Source: Ciona savignyi (lineage: Eukaryota; Chordata; Ascidiacea; Phlebobranchia; Cionidae). From it: a stretch of DNA of 64,000 nt. Position 1 is the first letter of the stretch; every line of letters begins with the position of its first letter. A program made the position numbers and the translations under genes. Below the pieces are notes generated by a model. The model saw only the letters and a program-made list of their open reading frames with translations, ran no database searches and was not told the DNA's origin. The stretch spans positions 1,052,376-1,116,375 of the forward strand of contig CH002006.1 of the NCBI GenBank assembly GCA_000149265.1. Direction: 5' to 3'. Positions 56,791-64,000 of this stretch are shown piece by piece.

Positions 56791-57003
56791 GGGGAAAACT
56801 AAAAGGAGGGAAAGGCGGGAAGGAGGAAAACTGCACACTAAAATGAATATTGGGGCATTAGAGTTAGTTTTTAACATGGGGTTGGATTTGTTTCTGTTAT
56901 TTCTGGGATTGAGATTAGTGTTTGGGGAAAGGGTAAATTGATTTCCATAGTTTTAGTGAGCAGTTTCCCTCCTTTCCTCCTTCCCACTTTTCCTTCCTTT
57001 AGC
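56791..57003. mobile_element. Foldback/MITE-like element, most complete copy
   Basis: About 213 bp with purine-rich and pyrimidine-rich ends that are imperfect reverse complements (CTAAAAGGAGGGAAAGGCGG versus the complement of CTTCCCACTTTTCC and its neighbours). Partial copies stand at 25.9/33.4 kb, 54.4 kb, 5.9 kb and 1.2 kb. Confidence 0.65.
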
Positions 57004-57066
57004 ATTGTCCGTTTTAATACAAAATAAGAGATTGCCTTTTAGAGTATAATCACAGTCGTTCGGAAC

Positions 57067-57336
57067 ATGTGTTGTAACAGTTTTCTCCAAATCTTCTGTA
57101 ATTTCACAGAAAGACAAACTCAGATCTTAAATCTCTCTCTGTCAACATCTAGTGTAGAATTTTTTCTACTCGGCCGCAAGCGCCGCAAGACCGAGAAAAT
57201 TGACCGCTTATTGGCGCACAATCCGCTCAATACCCGTTGCGGCGATGTGTGCATTGACTGCGCAGAGCTGCGCCGTAAGCATTTTGTGACAGCTTCAGAA
57301 GGGTATGTGTGCATCCGATTTAACCCTCCAAGATAA
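57067..57336 (+). other. Cys- and Arg-containing ORF, status unknown
   Basis: 89 codons; from about 57150 the base use is richer in G and C than its surroundings and codons end often in C or G. It encodes GRKRRKTEKIDRLL and CGDVCIDCAELRRKHF. No family recognised. It may be part of an exon or a processed fragment; the opposite strand is also open (57380-57120), so strand is uncertain. Confidence 0.3.
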
Positions 57337-57449
57337 TTGGTTGGTAATTCCCGCCCGGAAGAACAAAAAATAATCCGCATTTTATTGTTTTTTTAGTGGA
57401 GACAGAATTTGGAACATTTCCTTCTGGCTTATGGCTTTGCAAAACAGTA

Positions 57450-57552
57450 AAATAGCCGGGCAGTTCACGCGACCGATACATATACCGAAATATATACAAA
57501 AAAGGTATCAATAAGCCCATCTTGGGTTTAAAAACTGAGCTATATAAAAAAA
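57450..57552 (+). repeat. SINE-2 copy, A-box end truncated
   Basis: CGCGACCGATACATATACC through TTGGGTTTAAAAACTGAGC with A-rich end. Confidence 0.7.
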
Positions 57553-57749
57553 CAGCCACGTTATCTTCTGAACCAGAATGAAAACAGACTAACAACGCTT
57601 ATAGGACTTTATAACATCGCAAACGGATGTCATGAATAGACATTTTGCGTTCTAACAATGTAATCAGATACATCATGGCAAAATATGCAATAATTTATGT
57701 TAAAATATTTGATTTTATTCCAATTTGCTATAAAGTTTCTACCTTTTTC

Positions 57750-57845
57750 GGGCCTGGCTTTAAAACCATGATTGTCTCGTCGCCAAGAACCTTTTTTGTT
57801 TATAATTCCCTATATGTACCGGTCTATTTGGCCACACAACTGTAC
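57750..57845 (-). repeat. SINE-2 copy, reverse
   Basis: Reverse of the family from the A-box side TTTGGCCACACAACTGTAC to GGCTTTAAAACCATG. Confidence 0.65.
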
Positions 57846-58184
57846 AACAACGTTTGTACCATTGTTTATATATATTAATTTAAATAAATCCAATGACTAC
57901 GATCTGTAATACAACATTCTTGGTGATCCTCCGGTGTCCAAGTTTTAGTGCATCGCCGCCGATTGAGTTTCGAAAACATTTTCGATGACGTGCCGATATT
58001 GTCTGCTGATAGTGAACTTTGGATTCTTGCTAAAATAGCCCTCTATATTCTCAGTATTAAATTATCTTTACTTATACACCCCAAGGAAAAAGAACGATTT
58101 AAAAGCTAGTTACTAGCCAGATTATACCGTTTTACATCGTTTAGAGAGTTCTTTTTAAATTTTGCTATCATCGAAAAGGCAAAA

Positions 58185-61100
58185 ATGGTTTTAATGACGA
58201 TGATAGCGAGGGTTGGGGACGGTCTGGCTCTTGCCGCGTCCATGCAAGAAGATGAACAGGTAAATTTGAAAAAATCGACAAAATATATCCGAATATATTA
58301 GGATAGAATAATCATGTTGTGTATGTTTTACTTGTTTCTTTAATTTCGTACAACCCATTAATCCGCTGGATGGCACAACCGATTAATTCAGGCAATGTCC
58401 GTTAAGTGCCTTGCACAAGGATACAACCGACTAGCTAGCAACCAGTTTCATGCGTGCAAACGCTTTAACTAAAACAACACGCTAGACCAGAGGTGGGCAA
58501 CCTTTTTCGGCCTGGGTGCCAAATTCGGCTAAAATTAATGGAAAAATCCTTCCGCGTGCCAACTAACAATTCGTGAGAACATATTTCTGTTTTTGAATAT
58601 TTACTCCTACTATAATAGGAGTTGTACTATTTACCTAATATAGTAGGAGTTCTGTACTTTTGAATTGCACTAATGTGACATCAAATAGCTTTTTGTGATG
58701 TCATAAATGCCTATAGCCTGTAAGCTTTCATGACAAATTGTTTGTTAAGTTGATTGTAAGAAAAGTTGCCTAAAAACTTAATTTTACAGTTTATTTTTCG
58801 GGAAGCGTCGTTTAATTTTTTTGGAATGTGCTTAGCGGTCCCAGAAAATTGTCTCGCGGTCCCCAAAAGACCGCGGACCCCAGTTTAAGAACCGCTGTTT
58901 TACAGTAATGACTTTTAATTTTTATCTTTACTGCAAAATAAGCAAGTGCTGTACTATTACTGATAGAGCAAACCTTAGGCAGGTGAAAAAGTGTGTTCAA
59001 CGATGAATTTTTACTCTTATTAACCCAATTTGATAAACGTAACGATGAGCTTATGTGAAATAAGTTACCGGTCTTTTTTACTTGCCGAAATATGCATTTA
59101 TGACCTTTACCGATACCAAAGGACCTTACCGGTACATCCTACATCATGTTTAGCCTTATAACACTTTGTATCTTAAATTGCTAACAGAAGTAAATTAGGA
59201 TGCTAAGGGTAACTGATATTAACTACATCTGGTTGACTGCACAAACGTACAATTTTTTCTCACGTTTGTCTGTGGCAGCCGGTTGCGAAATTTGCAAGCG
59301 GATTGTTGTACTCTTTGGTGTTTGTTGAGTAACAATAACACGGTAATAAATAATCAAATCTTCACAACTTACCGTAATAAACATTTTATGCACGTGGCCA
59401 AAGCTCAAATAAATAACAACTTTTAAGTTATCATCTTTAAGAGAAAGGAATCTAATTTCCTTGAACTAGCGTGCCAGAAATACGAGCTCGCGTGCCAAGT
59501 TGGGCACGCGTGCCAGGGGTTGCCCATGCCTGCGCTAGACTATACTAGGGTTTGTCATCATGCGTCCTTCTGATTTATTCTTTACCCTTCCGATGCGGCT
59601 CTTTTTAATTTTTATCCTAAATGTATTGAGTGCTTAACAAGTTTAATACCCATAAAATAGCAAAACAAACAGTAGAACACTTGCGTCTTTATTACACACA
59701 TATAGTTGTTTTCCTTTTGTTGGAAAAATAGTGTTGCAACTACCAGTGATTTTTATTTGTGGAATATCGGTTTAAATGGCTTTTTAAGTGTAAAAGGTTG
59801 CCGACCCATGATCTTTACCAGTTTAATAATATAATTTACCCGGTAAATATATACTACCGGGTTGAAAAAAGCTCCAGTAACCCGATCCCGAGGTGATCTG
59901 ACGATTGCCCGTGTGTTAACCCCCTTGGTTTTTCCATTCACGGGGATAAACATGAATATCCTATCCTATCCCATCCTATATACCATAAACCACATTTTCT
60001 CTCCCTACTGATCCATTATTCAAACATATTTATTTGTCAAATATACAGAAAAAATAAACAATACGAAAATAAATTTAACCGCAGTTTAACTAAAGAAACC
60101 ATGGTTAACGAATCAAGTGTCACCTAAAAATAAGTGCTATTAAAATATGAACATAAATGACCTAAGTTAAACCAAAGTTTAAGTAGTAGTCACAGAGAAA
60201 TGATGTGGTAATCTAAGCACTCTATCTAGGGTGCCTCTAAATACTACAGGTCCACTTGGAGCGCTTGGATTGCTTGGATCACTTAGATTGCTATGGAAAG
60301 TAATTCTAACCCTGTCCCAAACACTAATCTTTACCCCAGAACTAACTTTAAATCCAACCCTAACAAAATTATCATGACTTTTGTAATTGCGAAGTATAGT
60401 AAGCGATCCAAGCGCTCCATGCGCTCCAAGCGGTCCTGTAGTATTTAGAGGTACCGCTCTATCTAAGGCCACATAATAATAAATTAAAATATCAAAATAA
60501 ATAATCAACCTAATCCCCCCTTTAATTTACAGACGGGACGAAGTCTTACTGAGTACCAGAACCAAGCCAAGATGTTGTTCCGTAAATTGAATAACCAGAG
60601 TCCTGACCGATGCACAATTGAATCTGGAAGAATGCTTTTCCAGTAGGTCTTGGCTGTACCTCTAATTAAATTATGATATTTTTACCAATCACTAACCACC
60701 AAAAAAGGAACTAGCTTTTGACCAAATTTTAACTTGTTTTGAATTTAATTTTTGTATCTCTCTATTTCCATCATTTAGGATTAACCAAGAATGGGTACCT
60801 ACAATTACTACAGGATCGCAGATACAAGTTTTTACTTTACAACTTTACATTCATCCAGGATATAAATCCCTTAATATGAATTTTCTCTAATAACTTCATG
60901 TCAACTCATATATTTTTCCCGTAGCTATATGATCAAATAGCATGTGCTATCTGGTATATAATTGACCAGAGACAACTTTTAAAAAAATTATAGATAAATT
61001 TTTCATGACAATATGTACTTCCAATGAGCACTTTACAACAGTAAGGGTTGCAGTTTCGAAACTGGTCGCTAGCTAGTCGGTTGTGTCTTTGGGCAAGGCA

Positions 61101-63099
61101 CTTTACGGACATTGCCTGAACCCCGCAGATTTATGGGTTCTACCAAATTGAAGGAACATGTAAATCATACACAACACACTGCAAGAGCGCTGGTAACCCA
61201 ACAGTGGGCGCAATGTATTCTGACGATTGCCCGTGTGTTAACCCCCTTGGTTTTCCTATTCATGTGGGACAAACATGAATATCCTATCTTATCCTAGAAC
61301 AAGGTTATTTATCTAATTCCCACAGCTATATGATAGACCAAAACATCTGCTATCTAGTATTGAATTGACTAGAGACAAGAAAATCATGAATAAATCCTTC
61401 ATGTGAATTTTTCTTTATAACTTCATGTTAACTCCCGTCTCCCATATTTGTTCTGCAGCTATATGATCGACCAGAGCATCTGCTATTTAGTGCTGTGTGA
61501 ACAAAGCTTTAGCAAGAAACTTGCATTTTCCTACTTAGAAGAACTTTCTTCCGAATTCTTTGTTCAATATGGGAATCGTGTGCAATCAGCTACGAGACCA
61601 TACGCTTTTATTGAATTTGGTAAGCGCTGGTTGATAAAATAGTTTTTAAAAAATAGTGATAAGTTTTGTTCAAAAATGTTTTTTGGTTGTTTTTTGAATT
61701 TAAATAATTCTGACACTGTATATCAGGGGTTCTTAACCAGGGGTAAATTTTACTGATTGAAGGGGTAAATTTACTAAATTATAAGCTAAAGCAAACTTCA
61801 ATTTTGCGTATTTTTTGCATACGTACAGAAAATGTTTACATTCGTGTGTGTTTACTGTAGTTTTCACAACTAAAAAAAACTATATTGATATGTGCCCTGG
61901 TAAAAAAAACGAAAAGATTTGCTTTACTTTTCTTGACAAAGGGCCACCAAGAAGATGGGGGTAAATTATACTTTTTTATTCGGAAAGCAGTAAACAAGAC
62001 AAACAAGGTTAAGAACCCCTGTTGTATATGAATTAGTTTTTAAAATTTGATTTTTCCAGACACTTATATCCAAAAGACGAAAAAATCTTACCTGGACAGT
62101 CGAACACGAAGGAATCTTAGCGTTGTGTCGTCGGAGTTACAAGAAGTGCAGAAAATTATGGTTTCTAATATTGATGACGTTCTTCAAAGAGGGGTAGCCT
62201 TATCAGGTAAGTCATTTGTCCATCTGTTTTGCCATAGGAGGGTTGTTGTTTATCCCCGTAAATGGGAAAACGCAATGGGCTTTAACAAATCGGGCAATCG
62301 TCAGATCACCTAGCGCTCACCATCGTGTTTCTATTGTAGTGTGTTGTGTTTGATTTACACGTTCCTACAATTTGGTAGAACCCATTAATACGCTGGGTTC
62401 AGGCAATGTCTGTTAAGTGCAGTGCCCAAGGACACAACCGACTAGCTAGTGACCAGTTTTAAACCTGCAACCCTTTGGCTGAAAAGCGCTATAGACATCG
62501 GTCTTTCAGTTAAAGGTAGTGGGATCAAAACCCGCCACATGATAGTCCGGTGTCTCCGAAAGACAGTCTTATGGATGTTGCTTAACTGATTGAGCAAAAA
62601 CTATGTGCAATTTCCCTTTCGTAATATGGGCACAGAAAAAACTTGAACATATTTACATTCAAACGTCTACCAGTGTGTAATTACTCCTGCACTCTGGAGG
62701 ATAAAAATGAGCTTCCCATAAAGATCAATTTCTCTATGTTAGTGAATGTTATTTATATCACTTTCGAGGTTAAAACTTGATCTACAAATAATTTTCCATG
62801 CAAGCGTTCTTTTTTGCTTGGTTAATTTTGAGAGTTTGCCCACTATAGATTATTTTAGCATACGCTCACTATATTAGCACGAAAAACTGTTCGGAAGCGC
62901 ATTTCTTGTGCGCAGAACCAGTTACTTAACTTTCTATTTTACAGACCTTGGTGACAAAGCCAGCAATCTCGCAACTTTATCGAAAAAGTACCAACAGGAC
63001 GCACACTATCTCAATTTAAGGTCGTCCTACGCAAAAATCGCCGCCGTCGTAATCCTTCTTATAATTTTCATCATATACATACGATATTGGTGGTTGTGA
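58185..63099 (+). CDS. SEC22B: Sec22-type longin R-SNARE
   Basis: Five exons, 58185-58259, 60533-60642, 61459-61619, 62060-62206 and 62945-63099, join in frame to 215 residues, equal to vertebrate SEC22B. Sec22 is the R-SNARE that drives fusion between ER and Golgi membranes in both directions. Residues 1 to about 120 form the longin domain (start [14 protein letters not shown], later [20 protein letters not shown] and RPYAFIEFD). The SNARE helix runs from about 133 to 193 with the zero-layer Arg at 158 (VLQRG) and ends SLSKK-like with [14 protein letters not shown] single C-terminal membrane anchor (about 196-215) ends RYWWL, a Sec22 hallmark. Introns 1-3 carry a hAT element, a 228-bp MITE, several SINEs and duplicated pieces of exon 3, yet all junctions are canonical. 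Start and stop are unambiguous. Confidence 0.95.
58300..59560 (-). repeat. SINE-1 copy split by a hAT element
   Basis: Body and head at about 58300-58487 and the head end after 59533; the break lies in the A-box-like CGCTAGAC. Confidence 0.75.
58488..59532. mobile_element. hAT-type non-autonomous element in Sec22 intron 1
   Basis: 1045 bp. Ends CAGAGGTGGGCAACC and GGTTGCCCATGCCTG, with a perfect 8-bp target duplication CGCTAGAC at 58480-58487 and 59533-59540. Subterminal GCGTGCCA motifs repeat at both ends. Inside, at about 58800-58896, lies the end of another hAT-like family (GTTTAAGAACCGCTG), so it is itself composite. No transposase frame. Confidence 0.9.
59872..59975 (+). repeat. SINE-1 tail half
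   Basis: From AGCTCCAGTAACCCG to TATCCTATCCTATCCC; the head is missing. Confidence 0.8.
60229..60456. mobile_element. 228-bp MITE with long inverted repeats
   Basis: Terminal inverted repeats of about 40 bp (CCTCTAAATACTACAGG core, then GGAGCGCTTGGAT-type sequence) and a 9-bp duplication CTCTATCTA at 60220-60228 and 60457-60465, in Sec22 intron 1 just before exon 2. The superfamily is uncertain; 8-9 bp duplications fit hAT, P or Mutator-like elements. Confidence 0.85.
60925..61365 (+). repeat. Two decayed copies of the start of Sec22 exon 3
   Basis: CTATATGAT followed by TGCTATCT.GTAT at 60925-60960 and 61326-61365 copies the beginning of exon 3 (61459). Each is preceded by AG at the acceptor position. 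The units are about 133 bp apart once the SINE at 61045-61294 is removed. The frames contain stops. Confidence 0.8.
61045..61294 (+). repeat. SINE-1 copy in Sec22 intron 2
   Basis: Begins in the B-box region; inserted within one of the duplicated exon 3 units. Confidence 0.8.
61724..62021. mobile_element. hAT-type MITE in Sec22 intron 3
   Basis: 298 bp with ends CAGGGGTTCTTAACC / GGTTAAGAACCCCTG and 8-bp flanks CTGTATAT and TTGTATAT (one mismatch). It ends 38 bp before the exon 4 acceptor. Confidence 0.88.
62250..62486 (-). repeat. SINE-1 copy in Sec22 intron 4
   Basis: Lacks the GGATA tail and has a deletion around CCGGAGC; starts about 45 bp after the exon 4 donor. Confidence 0.75.
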
Positions 63100-63529
63100 G
63101 GTTAACTTAACAGGAATATTTAAAGTTTTAAAAGCCTGCCGTGACGCTATCCTCGTAGTTTATATTCTATCTGCTTCAGAGACAAAATTGACAGGCATTA
63201 TGCAATAGTAGTCCACAAAAATGCTATTATTTCATACAGGTCACGTCTTAATAGCAAAAAAACTCGAAATTCTGTTTAAACTTTACATGGGACATGTGCT
63301 GTAATAAGCATTGATATAATAACCCTAGTTGTCCTGCCTACAGTGATAAACCTAAGCATTATTATCCTGTATAGCTTATTGATGCAAAATTATATGACAT
63401 TTTTGCTGCATTTATGTAGACCTTGTTTTATTGAATGCTCGATTTATTATTTATGTTCCACTAATTTTGCAACTATATCTTGTGCCATACCCATAGCTTT
63501 AAAACGACCAAAAAGACCGTAATAGTCTG

Positions 63530-64000
63530 AACTATTACAATAGTGCCCATTCGCCTTAATAGTGTCCAGACAATATCTTAACAGTAAAAAAACTGCCAAA
63601 GGTTGTTTAAATGCTGTCTTCACTTACGTAAAAATCTTATTTAATAATAGTTACAGAATGTTAGAATCGCGTTCTCTGTTATGTTTGAAATGTGCAAACG
63701 CTCTTTATAAGTGGAAAAAAACAGTTGTTTAAATGCGATTTTTATTTATGTTAAAAATCCAATTCACTGAGTCTTAAACTGTTAGAATAACTCTCTCTTT
63801 CGTGTTTTAAATGTCCATACACTATCTAAGTGAAGCAAAACTGTTGACAGTTATTTTATTTTTAAAGGCTGTCTTTACTAAAATCCATATAAAAACTAAA
63901 TCACTGGACAGTCTTAAATAACTGTTTCTTCTGTCGTTTTTGAAATGTCAAAAACTCTTATTCAAGTGTGCAAGTGGATAATCCATATAAAAACACTTAT
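63530..64000 (+). repeat. Degenerate tandem repeat, about 125-135 bp unit
   Basis: GTTAGAAT..C-TCTCT-GTTT-AAATGTNCA-AC-CT and AAACTGTTGACAG/AACAGTTGTTTAAATGC segments recur about four times to the window edge. No gene. Confidence 0.6.

Noticed and set aside
60179..60508. 109-codon minus-strand frame rich in Pro, Ser and Gly
   Set aside because: It is read through the 228-bp MITE with long inverted repeats.

Overview
This is an AT-rich eukaryotic window of an animal genome. Short introns with GT..AG junctions, a mix of chordate-like housekeeping genes, very dense tRNA-derived SINEs, small hAT-type elements and a BEL/Pao retrotransposon fit an invertebrate chordate. A tunicate such as a Ciona-like sea squirt is my best guess, but it is an inference, because no species-diagnostic gene was found.

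Layout from left to right. 0.35-0.76 kb: one internal coding exon of an unrecognised gene, with its 3' end and donor site triplicated in tandem. 3-4.3 kb: three SINEs. 5.1-5.5 kb: a single-exon gene for a small secreted mucin-like protein (minus). 8.2-25.9 kb: a large imperfect palindrome. Its left arm carries a complete seven-exon SLC7-type amino-acid transporter light chain (minus, 515 aa). Its right arm carries a broken copy (plus) that lacks exon 3 and has a SINE with target-site duplication inside exon 4. A GC-rich minisatellite lies at the palindrome centre. 25.9-33.5 kb: a three-level nest, in which a young BEL/Pao element (minus, identical-length 461-bp LTRs, 5-bp TSD) sits inside an older solo LTR of the same family in the opposite orientation, itself inside a small foldback element.

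37.2-37.9 kb: an intronless pyridoxamine-phosphate-oxidase-like gene with altered substrate-site residues and a possible N-myristoylation signal. 39.2-43.6 kb: a complete five-exon sugar-transporter-like (SLC2/MFS) gene (minus, 501 aa). 43.9-49 kb: no recognised gene, several degenerate minisatellites. 49.5-57 kb: a tandemly duplicated locus whose only intact product is a three-exon gene for a secreted peptide precursor built from four RRRxxxx heptads and an acidic tail, which looks like an antimicrobial-peptide precursor. A remnant of a second copy lies at 56.75 kb. 58.2-63.1 kb: a complete five-exon Sec22-type R-SNARE (plus, 215 aa).

The genes are not an operon and do not obviously act together. 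The housekeeping functions are amino-acid and sugar import, vitamin B6-type chemistry and ER-Golgi fusion. The lineage-specific part is the heptad peptide locus, the mucin-like gene and the transposon-remodelled transporter duplicate. Exon structures were built by hand from splice junctions and reading phase; each complete multi-exon model closes in frame.
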